9,320 bases of DNA, from the NCBI GenBank assembly GCA_034190305.1, contig JAXHSV010000117.1, positions 1 through 9,320 on the forward strand. The letters are read 5' to 3'. Source of the DNA: JAUWNJ01 sp034190305 (GTDB lineage Bacteria; Planctomycetota; Phycisphaerae; SM23-33). Each line of letters opens with the position of its first letter. Positions within the stretch are counted from its first letter, which is position 1. A program made the position numbers and the translations under genes. This document shows, piece by piece, positions 1-5,233 of the stretch. The notes under the pieces are model-generated. The model was given only the letters and a program-made list of their open reading frames with translations. It was not told where the DNA came from and searched no databases.

Positions 1-185
1 AGCAACTCCAGGAGCAACTCAAAGCGGTAGGCGACGCCCCTCGCCAGCGGGACTTATACAAACAACAGGCCACCGAAAACCAATTGCAGATCGGCCGCCT
101 GCAACGTCAAATCAAAGAACTGAAACGCGCTATGGGCGTACCGACATCCCACCCAACCACCGCACCGGTTGCCGGAGATGATTAA
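1..185 (+). CDS. C-terminal end of an unidentified protein with a coiled-coil tail (partial)
   Basis: The first complete codon begins at base 3 and the frame runs open to a TAA at 183-185, giving the last 60 residues of a protein that starts outside the window. Residues 1-45 of this piece are rich in Gln, Leu, Lys, Arg and Glu with hydrophobic residues in a heptad-like spacing (for example LQIGRLQRQIKELKRAMG). That points to an amphipathic or coiled-coil helix. The last 15 residues (VPTSHPTTAPVAGDD) form a Pro/Thr-rich, probably disordered tail. No catalytic motif is visible, so I cannot assign a function. Codon choice is normal for the window (many third-position C and G). The gene converges on the small minus-strand unit across the hairpin at 203-240. 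Confidence 0.7.
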   Translation, partial: QLQEQLKAVGDAPRQRDLYKQQATENQLQIGRLQRQIKELKRAMGVPTSHPTTAPVAGDD

Positions 186-197
186 CAGGACAATATG

Positions 198-240
198 CTA
201 AAAGCCCAGGGGCTCCGAACGGGCTCGGAACCCCTGGGCT
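198..240 (-). terminator. Rho-independent terminator hairpin, best for the minus-strand unit, possibly bidirectional
   Basis: AGCCCAGGGGCTCCGA (203-218) pairs with TCGGAACCCCTGGGCT (225-240) across a 6-nt loop: 16 positions, one mismatch. Read on the minus strand, the stem is followed at once by TTTTA (202-198), a classical intrinsic terminator. Read on the plus strand, the T-run (249-253) starts 8 nt past the stem, so termination of the upstream plus-strand gene is less certain. It lies between two convergent genes, where a shared terminator is expected. Confidence 0.75.
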
Positions 241-276
241 ATTCCCACTTTTTGAATTCGATGTGGTCAAGCGACC

Positions 277-624
277 TTACGGATCCTTCCAGTGCTTCTC
301 ACGTTTGTAGATCTGTTTCCGGTCGTCGTGCGATTCTGTCGAGACGTCCGGGCCGTCGTGGTGGTCCTTCTTGTCCCGCCGGTGGATCTGTTTCCGGCTG
401 TCGTGCGATTCTGTCGAGACCTTTGTACCGTTGTCGTGGTCCCTCCTGTCCGGCTGACAGACCTGCTGGTTGTCTTGGACCTGTTCCGCCTTGCTGAAGT
501 TGTGTGTCTGGACTTCTTGCTCCTGCTTCTTGTGGTTGCATTGGGCATTGCCGATTCTCCTTGTATTTGGGGACTCTGGGGTCCCTGTAACTGTGCCCGA
601 TACAAATTCTTTACTGAACCGCAC
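277..624 (-). CDS. Small hydrophilic repeat-containing hypothetical protein; reading frame uncertain
   Basis: All three minus-strand frames are open across about 250 bp, so the frame must be argued. The frame listed (GTG at 624, TAA at 277) gives a 115-residue, very polar His/Asp/Lys/Gln-rich protein. From about 548 onwards its codons end almost always in G or C with A-rich second positions, the usual signature of coding DNA in such genomes. Two 25-residue repeats (consensus around VSTESHD-RKQI) correspond to the 75-bp DNA repeat. The competing frame, ATG 548 to TGA 267 (93 residues, MPNATTRSRSKKSRHT...), is a Ser/Thr/Arg-rich basic protein. It has the better start: AAGGAG at 562-557, 8 nt before the ATG. 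A frameshift joining the strong start to the GC3-rich frame, or a decaying gene, is possible. The unit has a candidate promoter (651-679) and a terminator (198-240), so transcription is likelier than any one frame. I recognise no family. Confidence 0.4.
   Translation of the reverse strand: MRFSKEFVSGTVTGTPESPNTRRIGNAQCNHKKQEQEVQTHNFSKAEQVQDNQQVCQPDRRDHDNGTKVSTESHDSRKQIHRRDKKDHHDGPDVSTESHDDRKQIYKREKHWKDP
310..459. repeat. 75-bp tandem repeat, two clear copies plus a decayed third
   Basis: The block starting GATCTGTTTCCGG at 310 recurs at 385, a period of 75 bp (25 codons). The match is near-perfect over CGTGCGATTCTGTCGAGAC and looser after it. A weaker continuation starts near 460 (GACCTGCTGG). 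The period is a multiple of three, so copies can be gained or lost without breaking a reading frame. The repeat lies inside the small minus-strand gene. Confidence 0.75.
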
Positions 625-650
625 ATCGGTCCTGTATTGTGCGTTCTTTA

Positions 651-679
651 CTTATAAAACAATTAACTTCGGGCTTGAA
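651..679 (-). promoter_or_regulatory. Candidate sigma-70-type promoter for the small minus-strand gene
   Basis: On the minus strand, TTCAAG (679-674) and TATAAG (656-651) are separated by 17 bp. The -10 matches five of six consensus bases and the -35 four of six. Transcription would begin near 644, about 20 nt before the GTG at 624 and about 95 nt before the ATG at 548. The match is by eye. Confidence 0.45.
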
Positions 680-738
680 GGCTTCCCGGCGCTTCTCTGC
701 TATTTTCATAGTTGGTGTGACATTCAGTAAGACGGGAA

Positions 739-768
739 TTGACGAACCGGATGCGCGGGCGTTATTAA
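739..768 (+). promoter_or_regulatory. Candidate promoter for the P-loop/NDT-like gene, implying a leaderless mRNA
   Basis: TTGACG (739-744) and TATTAA (763-768) are separated by 18 bp. The -10 ends 7 bp before the ATG at 776, so the expected start point falls on or next to the first codon. The -35 is strong and the -10 only moderate. The only Shine-Dalgarno-like stretch (AAGGG, 767-771) would overlap the -10 and lie at or upstream of the predicted transcription start, so it would not be in the mRNA. Confidence 0.4.
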
Positions 769-775
769 GGGTCTT

Positions 776-1909
776 ATGCGAGTCGTAGTTACCGGACAGG
801 TTGGTATAGACAAAAAGGCCTTCCTCGAGCGGGCTGTTGCCGCAGCCGGGCGTGCAGGCTGTGATGTTACGCTCTGCAATGTCGGCGAGCGGATGTATGC
901 CGAGGCCCCGGACGTCCCGGCTGGGAAAATCCTCGACCTTCCACTGAGCCGCCTGAATACGCTCCGCCGAAGCGTCTTTAAGGACATCCTCGCCGCCGGA
1001 GCAGGCGAAAAAAACATAATCGTCAACACCCACGCCACCTTCCGCTGGCGCCACGGACTATTCTACGCCTTCGATTACGACCTGATGGGCGAACTGGCTG
1101 CCGACCTGTATATAACACTCGTCGATAATATCGACCGCGTCCATGCTCGTTTGCTCCGCGACGGGCACACCAACCATACACTCAAAGACCTGATGGTCTG
1201 GCGGGAAGAGGAGATCCTGGCCACCGAACTGCTCAGCCAGATCGTTGGCGGGCACGGGTGCTTTTACATTCTCTCTCGTGGGCCTGACGACGCGGACGAC
1301 GCCGGACCGGCAGAGATGCTGGCGAGGCTCATCGCTAACCGAAAGTGGAAAAAGACGTATATCAGTTTCCCGATGACCAACATCGACGAGGCCGAAACAG
1401 TCACGCGTATCCGGCAGTTCCGCACGGAGATGAAGCGCTACTTTATCTGTTTCGACCCCGGCGACCTGGAGGAAAAATATCTTTGTGGCCTGGCGCTGGC
1501 GGCCGCCGAGGCGGGCGACCGCTTCGTTCCGCTGATTGTGGACGGAAGGCGGATAAGTATCGAGACAATCGAACTGCTGGCGATCCTGCCGGACATAGAC
1601 GGGCAGATATACGCACGCGACTTCAAACTCATCGACCAGTCCGACATGATAATCTCGCTTATCCCCGCCGTCCCTGTCGGCGACGGATCATCCACCCGAC
1701 CGGGCATATCCTCCGGCGTCGAGCGCGAACTCCAGCACGCGCACGAAGCCGCCAAAGATGTCTTCGTTATCTGGACTGCTGATGCGGACCCTTCGCCATT
1801 CATCACCGAAACCGCCACGCGCGTCTTCCGTTCAGTCGGCGAGGCGGTCGTATTCTTCGCCGAAAACAACTTCATACCCAACAACCCGCTCGGACGATTG
1901 CTCGGGTGA
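776..1909 (+). CDS. Two-domain protein: degenerate P-loop kinase-like domain plus nucleoside 2-deoxyribosyltransferase-like domain
   Basis: 377 residues. The N-terminal half (about 1-190) opens with a strand and a nucleotide-binding-like loop, VVVTGQVGIDKK (residues 3-14). It resembles the adenylate-kinase-type loop GxxGxGK[ST], but the third Gly is Asp and the Ser/Thr is Lys. A second strand, NIIVNTHATFRW (80-91), sits where a Walker B-like strand would. Residues 195-335 resemble the nucleoside 2-deoxyribosyltransferase/DNPH1 fold: YISFPMTN (195-202), then DFKLIDQSDMIIS (282-294), then GISSGVERELQHA ahead of VFVIW (310-333), the place where that fold has its substrate-binding Glu and a late strand. 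A role in nucleotide sensing, salvage or cleavage is an inference. It lies tail to tail with the R-M pair, 42 bp apart, so a defence link can be imagined but is not shown. ATG 776 fits the candidate promoter. I am confident of the ORF, moderately of the C-domain, less of the N-domain. Confidence 0.85.
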   Translation: MRVVVTGQVGIDKKAFLERAVAAAGRAGCDVTLCNVGERMYAEAPDVPAGKILDLPLSRLNTLRRSVFKDILAAGAGEKNIIVNTHATFRWRHGLFYAFDYDLMGELAADLYITLVDNIDRVHARLLRDGHTNHTLKDLMVWREEEILATELLSQIVGGHGCFYILSRGPDDADDAGPAEMLARLIANRKWKKTYISFPMTNIDEAETVTRIRQFRTEMKRYFICFDPGDLEEKYLCGLALAAAEAGDRFVPLIVDGRRISIETIELLAILPDIDGQIYARDFKLIDQSDMIISLIPAVPVGDGSSTRPGISSGVERELQHAHEAAKDVFVIWTADADPSPFITETATRVFRSVGEAVVFFAENNFIPNNPLGRLLG

Positions 1910-1951
1910 AACAGGTGAGCAGGCAGACAGGTGACGAATCTTGATTTCGGA

Positions 1952-2740
1952 TCATGAAACAGGAAAAAGCGAAGGCTGGGAAGATGCGAGTTTCACTCTG
2001 CGATCGACAATTTCACAGTAATCGCGATTAATTTCAAAGGCGATGAAATGTCGTCCGTTTCTGGCACATGCTTCCGCCGTTGTACCGGAACCGGCGAATG
2101 GGTCCAAAACGACGCCGCCGGGCGGACAACTTGCTTTAACCATGCGCTCGACGATCTCCAACGGTTTTTGTGTTGGGTGGTCTTCTCTCTCAGCATGTTG
2201 GGCGTGCAGGCGGGAAACCGACCAGACGTCCTTAGGATTGTAGCCTATCTCCAACCATTTTTTTCCGACGAATATGGAACGGGAACGAGCCTTCTTTGTT
2301 TCGGGATCATAGGGAATGCGCACAGCATCGAGGTCGAAATAATACTCCGGGGTTTTGGCAAAGAAACCTATGGTGTCGTGGACAGACGAAAACCTCCTTG
2401 TACTTCCCCCCATGCTTGGAACACGGCGATCCCAAATAATCTCATTGAGCATTATCAACCGTGATTTCAAAAACACAAAAATTTCAGGGCTGTACCGCCA
2501 AGTCAGAAAAATATACAGGCTCCCGGTGTCTTTGAGTTTGGGAATTGCGGCTTCAATCCAAGTCTCGGACCACACCAGATAGTCTGACGGAGACAATTTA
2601 TCCGAATCGTTTCCGTAATCCTTACCCAAACAGTACGGAGGGTCCGCAACAATCAGGTCTATGCTGTTGTCAGGTATCAAAGTAAAACCGTCAATGGCGT
2701 CCACACACTGTGTAGTATCAAGCAGGTTTTCCATGTTCAT
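1952..2740 (-). CDS. Beta-class DNA methyltransferase (probable N6-adenine) of an R-M system
   Basis: 262 residues, transferring a methyl group from S-adenosylmethionine to a base in a short DNA site. Motif IV DPPY is at 33-36, motif X HPTQKP at 188-193, and the AdoMet-binding motif I DPFAGSGTT at 213-221. Catalytic motif first and AdoMet motif last is the beta order. DPPY favours adenine-N6, although some N4-cytosine enzymes share it. The target-recognition segment should lie between about 105 and 175 and its sequence does not tell me the site. The length is that of a minimal catalytic domain without a DNA-binding extension. The start at 2740 follows GGAG located in the end of the endonuclease gene, and a second in-frame ATG lies two codons later (MNMEN). 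It is 5 bp downstream of the endonuclease, so the two are probably translated from one mRNA. AT content is higher than in the flanking housekeeping genes, which suggests transfer. Confidence 0.93.
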   Translation of the reverse strand: MNMENLLDTTQCVDAIDGFTLIPDNSIDLIVADPPYCLGKDYGNDSDKLSPSDYLVWSETWIEAAIPKLKDTGSLYIFLTWRYSPEIFVFLKSRLIMLNEIIWDRRVPSMGGSTRRFSSVHDTIGFFAKTPEYYFDLDAVRIPYDPETKKARSRSIFVGKKWLEIGYNPKDVWSVSRLHAQHAEREDHPTQKPLEIVERMVKASCPPGGVVLDPFAGSGTTAEACARNGRHFIAFEINRDYCEIVDRRVKLASSQPSLFPVS

Positions 2741-2745
2741 TGCAA

Positions 2746-3345
2746 TTACTCCAAGACAATGCTCTTGGAATTTTCCCGCAAGAGGCGCAAAAACTCCCTT
2801 CGCGACCGAGAAACCGGGTCGTGTTTATAGAATGCTTGTATTTTATCATTTCGCGGGTTCACGTAAATCGGAAGGAATTGCGGCGAAAACACGTGGATAT
2901 AATCCAGCATAAACGAAATCGTTATGTTCCGGAAAATCACTCCAAAGCAGGCGTATATTAACCGGTAATTCTTGTTAACCTTGTACTGCATATACAGTTT
3001 TTCTACCGCGGCGATGTCATTCTTGTTATCTCTAGTCTCGGAGTTCGTGATCTTGACATTTACATAATACTTATGCTCTCCCTTTGTAATCATGCAATCA
3101 TGCAAGCAAGTGTCGGGCATGTCGATATCAACGTCATCAAGCCCCAGATCCCTGGCGTTGTATTTCGCCTGCTGTGTTATGACCTGCTCGACAATCCAAC
3201 TTACCGAGCGGGTGTGCGGCTTATGCCCATAGGGCAGAACCTTTTTGTCCGTGATATTGAACGAAGGAATAATTTTCACCGTTTCGAGAAAAACCGATCT
3301 GACATCATCTAACTCGGTCTTTATGATTTGGATTTCATTTGGCAT
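2746..3345 (-). CDS. Putative type II restriction endonuclease, PD-(D/E)xK-like
   Basis: 199 residues, upstream of and only 5 bp from the methyltransferase gene, the expected place for its partner endonuclease. The likely active site is MPDTCLHD (76-83) followed by YYVNVKITN (93-101): an acidic PD element, a hairpin, then a strand ending N-x-K. This is the PD-(D/E)xK layout with Asn in place of the usual Asp/Glu. Asp83 could be the first metal ligand instead of Asp78. A conserved-looking helix precedes it (HTRSVSWIVEQVITQQ, 44-59), where many such enzymes carry a further acidic residue. Its role would be to cut unmethylated DNA at the site protected by the neighbour. I cannot name the family or cut site. 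The gene is AT-rich with a mixed codon choice unlike rplM or argC. No SD is obvious before ATG 3345, and no controller (C) protein gene precedes it. Confidence 0.75.
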   Translation of the reverse strand: MPNEIQIIKTELDDVRSVFLETVKIIPSFNITDKKVLPYGHKPHTRSVSWIVEQVITQQAKYNARDLGLDDVDIDMPDTCLHDCMITKGEHKYYVNVKITNSETRDNKNDIAAVEKLYMQYKVNKNYRLIYACFGVIFRNITISFMLDYIHVFSPQFLPIYVNPRNDKIQAFYKHDPVSRSRREFLRLLRENSKSIVLE

Positions 3346-3585
3346 CTACCACGTGTCTCATTCTGTGGTTACGGAAATCGGTTCCGTTAGTGTCCAGATT
3401 TTTTCGCAAATTTGACATTGGATAGTCCTTGCGCCGGCACTTTCGGCGTTTCTTGTGCGGAGCCCGGAGGGTGGAGCACAAGCAACGCATCGCTCATGGG
3501 GCATTAGACAGAAATGTCGTTGTGATGCCAACCCTCTGTTGGTGGGGGATCGCATCGATGTATATTGGAAATCTTCGCAAAATCC
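3346..3585. other. Gene-free spacer with several hairpins between the R-M operon and the rplM promoter
   Basis: No frame here has convincing codon use or a start with an SD. There are inverted repeats: CGCCG (3432-3436) with CGGCG (3444-3448); CTTGTGC (3452-3458) with GCACAAG (3476-3482), containing an inner CCC-GGA-GGG; and CCAAC (3528-3532) with GTTGG (3538-3542), nested within GATGC/GCATC. None ends in a T-run. The stretch may be a remnant at the R-M insertion edge or a structured RNA; neither can be shown from here. Confidence 0.35.
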
Positions 3586-3613
3586 TTGACACGGGGGAAA
3601 GGAAAGACATAAT
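3586..3613 (+). promoter_or_regulatory. Sigma-70-type promoter of the rplM-rpsI operon
   Basis: A perfect -35 TTGACA (3586-3591) is followed after 16 bp by CATAAT (3608-3613), which matches five of six -10 bases; TAATAA at 3610 is an alternative. Transcription would start near 3620, leaving a leader of about 40 nt before the rplM ATG. It is the best consensus match I see in the window, as expected for a ribosomal protein operon. Confidence 0.75.
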
Positions 3614-3658
3614 AAGGTGCTTTTTCCCTTTTGGGACTTTTGGTAACGGAAAGAACAG

Positions 3659-4087
3659 ATGAAAACATATATGGCGAAACCCGGCGAGGTCGCTGCCAAG
3701 TGGCACCTCATCGATGCTGAGGATAAGACACTGGGTCGGCTTGCGACAAAGGTCGCTACGATCCTAATGGGCAAGCACCGCCCGGAGTACACGCCGCACG
3801 TGGATACGGGCGACTTCGTAATCATCATAAACGCCGAGAAGGTCCGCATGACCGGAAATAAGTGGTCCGCTAAGCAGTACGATTGGTACACCGGCTACCC
3901 CGGCGGGTATAAGTCCTTGTCGGCGGAGAAGATGCGAGAAAAGCACCCGCATAAAATCGTCTTCGAAGCCGTCCGGCGAATGCTCCCCAAGAACCGCCTG
4001 GGAAAACAGATGTTGACGAAATTGAAGGTCTATGCCGGACCCGAACATCCGCACCAGGCCCAGAAGCCGGTGAAACTCGAATTGTAA
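3659..4087 (+). CDS. rplM: 50S ribosomal protein L13
   Basis: 142 residues, the usual length for bacterial L13, which binds 23S rRNA early in large-subunit assembly. Family hallmarks run in order: WHLIDAEDKTLGRLATKVA near the N-terminus, then GKHRPEYTPHVDTGDFVIIINAEK, then TGNKWSAKQYDWYTGYPGG, then the basic RRMLPKNRLGKQMLTKLKVYAGPEHPH segment. The ATG at 3659 lies behind a purine-rich GGAAAG and downstream of a consensus-like promoter. The gene is followed after 55 bp by rpsI, the conserved L13-S9 order found in most bacteria. Codons are GC3-biased, in contrast to the R-M genes upstream. Identification is certain. Confidence 0.98.
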   Translation: MKTYMAKPGEVAAKWHLIDAEDKTLGRLATKVATILMGKHRPEYTPHVDTGDFVIIINAEKVRMTGNKWSAKQYDWYTGYPGGYKSLSAEKMREKHPHKIVFEAVRRMLPKNRLGKQMLTKLKVYAGPEHPHQAQKPVKLEL

Positions 4088-4142
4088 TCGCAAACGGCGC
4101 GAATTGACACGAATTCGCGCGAATGGAAAAAGGTACAGATTT

Positions 4143-4613
4143 ATGACGGAAGAAGCACCAGTCAACGACAATGTCGAAACGCCTGCCGAACCGGTTACCA
4201 CCGAAGCACCGGTCTCCGGTTCACCGAAAACATATATATGGGGCACGGGCCGGCGCAAAAAGGCCATTGCCCGTGTCCGAATTCGCTCCGGTTCGGGAAA
4301 GGTGCTTATCAACAAGAGGCCTGTTGATGAATATTTCAAATCCGACCGTGATCGCCGGGCGGCGGTAAGCCCCCTCAATACTGTTCAGATGACAAGCAGC
4401 TACGATGTCTGGGCCAATGTTAACGGCGGCGGGCCCACAGGACAGGCCGACGCCGTTATGCTTGGACTGGCAAGGGCGCTGACGAAGGCCGCACCGGAAA
4501 CCACCGAGTCGCTGCGTGAAAAAGGCCTGCTGACAAGAGACGCCCGTATGAAAGAACGTAAAAAATACGGTCAGAAGGGCGCACGAAAACGCTTCCAGTT
4601 CTCAAAACGGTAA
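4143..4613 (+). CDS. rpsI: 30S ribosomal protein S9 with an acidic N-terminal extension
   Basis: 156 residues. S9 binds 16S rRNA in the head of the small subunit, and its C-terminal tail reaches the P-site tRNA. The core begins at YIWGTGRRKKAIARVRI (31-47) and ends with the canonical tail around RMKERKKYGQKGARKRFQFSKR, so the functional terminus is intact. The first 28 or so residues are extra relative to short S9 proteins such as E. coli's and are rich in Glu, Pro, Thr and Val. They are probably disordered, and similar extensions are known in some phyla. I chose ATG 4143 because AAAGG lies a normal distance upstream. A TTG 39 bp earlier is in frame but lacks an SD and would add a stretch encoded by the spacer. 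It is co-transcribed with rplM and followed by a terminator. Confidence 0.97.
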   Translation: MTEEAPVNDNVETPAEPVTTEAPVSGSPKTYIWGTGRRKKAIARVRIRSGSGKVLINKRPVDEYFKSDRDRRAAVSPLNTVQMTSSYDVWANVNGGGPTGQADAVMLGLARALTKAAPETTESLREKGLLTRDARMKERKKYGQKGARKRFQFSKR

Positions 4614-4637
4614 AAAAATCGTCAACCAGAGAATCAA

Positions 4638-4677
4638 GAAGCCCCGGCGCCTTTACGAGGCGTCGGGGTTTCTTTTA
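4638..4677 (+). terminator. Rho-independent terminator of the rplM-rpsI operon
   Basis: AAGCCCCGGCGCC (4639-4651) pairs with GGCGTCGGGGTTT (4659-4671) across a short loop. It is a 12-13 bp GC-rich stem with G-U pairs and is followed by TCTTTTATT. It lies 25-65 bp after the rpsI stop, just left of the 7-bp repeat array. Confidence 0.9.
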
Positions 4678-4684
4678 TTATGAA

Positions 4685-4733
4685 GGCACCAGGCACGAGG
4701 GACCAGGCGCCAGGTAAAATGGACCAAAGACAA
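4685..4733 (+). repeat. Left array of 7-bp repeats (consensus GGCACCA) flanking the IVP-family gene
   Basis: Seven consecutive 7-bp units: GGCACCA, GGCACGA, GGGACCA, GGCGCCA, then the decayed GGTAAAA, TGGACCA, AAGACAA. The first four units are clean and the rest drift, so the array decays toward the gene. The same unit occurs in inverted orientation at 5180-5214. Confidence 0.85.
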
Positions 4734-4756
4734 ACAGCAGAAGATAGTAGTAAAAG

Positions 4757-5125
4757 ATGAACGAGATACGAAGTTGCCGGGATTCAATAACGTGGCAGAA
4801 GGCTATGGCGCTGGTAAAACGTCTGTACGGAGCAACTGGGTTATTTCCAAAGGAGGAAATATTCGGGTTAACACAACAGATTCGCAGGGCAGCGGTATCG
4901 GTCCCATCCAACATCGCTGAAGGCTACGGCCGCGGAAGCCTTCGTGATTATATAAGGTTCCTTTTGACCGCACGAGGCAGTCTGTATGAAGTGGAAACAC
5001 AAATACTGCTTGCAAAAGAACTGGAGTACCTGACGGAAAAGCAGACAAGCTCACTTATGCAGGATACTGGTGAGTGTTCCAAAGTGCTCAACGGACTGAT
5101 TGTGAGCCTGAAGAAGAAAAAATGA
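4757..5125 (+). CDS. Four-helix bundle protein, 23S rRNA-intervening-sequence (IVP/S23) family
   Basis: 122 residues, the usual size for this family. Hallmarks are an N-terminal DSITWQKAMALVKRLYG (9-25), FGLTQQIRRAAVSVPSNIAEGYGR (36-59), then SLRDYIRFLLTARGSLYEVETQILLAKELEYL (61-92): four amphipathic helices. Homologs sit in intervening sequences of 23S rRNA genes in some bacteria, but many, as here, are free-standing, and their biochemical role is not settled. The family is also related in fold to Avd proteins of diversity-generating retroelements, but no reverse transcriptase or template repeat is visible here. The gene lies between the rpsI terminator and argC, enclosed by inverted arrays of a 7-bp repeat, as if it were part of a small insert. 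There is no good SD before ATG 4757 (TAGTAAAAG only). Identification to family is strong. Confidence 0.93.
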   Translation: MNEIRSCRDSITWQKAMALVKRLYGATGLFPKEEIFGLTQQIRRAAVSVPSNIAEGYGRGSLRDYIRFLLTARGSLYEVETQILLAKELEYLTEKQTSSLMQDTGECSKVLNGLIVSLKKKK

Positions 5126-5127
5126 TT

Positions 5128-5156
5128 TTATCAAACAGGTCTGATATGAGTATAAG
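5128..5156 (+). promoter_or_regulatory. Candidate promoter for argC
   Basis: TTATCA (5128-5133) and TATAAG (5151-5156) are 17 bp apart. The -10 matches five of six consensus bases and the -35 four of six. It begins just after the IVP-family stop codon and inside the region bounded by the inverted 7-bp arrays. The leader to argC (about 70 nt) would carry the right array. Confidence 0.4.
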
Positions 5157-5179
5157 ACAGCACGTTTACGTGAGTTGTT

Positions 5180-5214
5180 GTACACCTGGTTCCCGGTGCC
5201 TGGTCCCTGGTGCC
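5180..5214 (-). repeat. Right array of 7-bp repeats, inverted relative to the left array
   Basis: Read on the minus strand from 5214, the units are GGCACCA, GGGACCA, GGCACCG, GGAACCA, GGTGTAC. They repeat the left array (4685-4733) in opposite orientation and again decay toward the gene. The argC Shine-Dalgarno (AGGAG at 5223-5227) lies 9 bp beyond the last unit. Confidence 0.85.
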
Positions 5215-5233
5215 TTTCCTTCAGGAGTAAAAG

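Noticed and set aside
292..657. Plus-strand hydrophobic ORF resembling a membrane protein
   Set aside because: It is codon-aligned antisense to the GC3-rich minus-strand frame. Its Val/Leu runs are the mirror image of the His/Asp/Lys-rich repeats, it has no SD, and the promoter and terminator point to the minus strand.
611..1054. Minus-strand ORF opposite the start of the P-loop/NDT-like gene
   Set aside because: It overlaps the better-supported plus-strand gene, has no motif, and has no start signal.
1910..1951. Terminator between the convergent P-loop/NDT-like and methyltransferase genes
   Set aside because: Only an imperfect direct repeat (ACAGGTGA twice) is present, with no stable stem or T-run.
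3429..3662. Plus-strand ORF spanning the rplM promoter
   Set aside because: It overlaps the promoter and rplM start by chance. Codon use is not coding-like and there is no SD.
3358..3891. Minus-strand ORF running from the spacer into rplM
   Set aside because: It is antisense to the certain rplM gene for much of its length, and its Cys/Ser-rich composition shows no domain.
4104..4142. Upstream TTG start for rpsI
   Set aside because: It has no Shine-Dalgarno and would encode spacer-derived residues. ATG 4143 has AAAGG at a fitting distance.
4685..4733. CRISPR array reading of the short repeats
   Set aside because: The 7-bp units are directly tandem with no spacers. No CRISPR-length repeats or cas genes occur in the window.
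4685..5214. Diversity-generating retroelement, suggested by the Avd-like fold of the IVP protein
   Set aside because: There is no reverse transcriptase, template repeat or variable repeat in the window. The 7-bp arrays are not TR/VR pairs.
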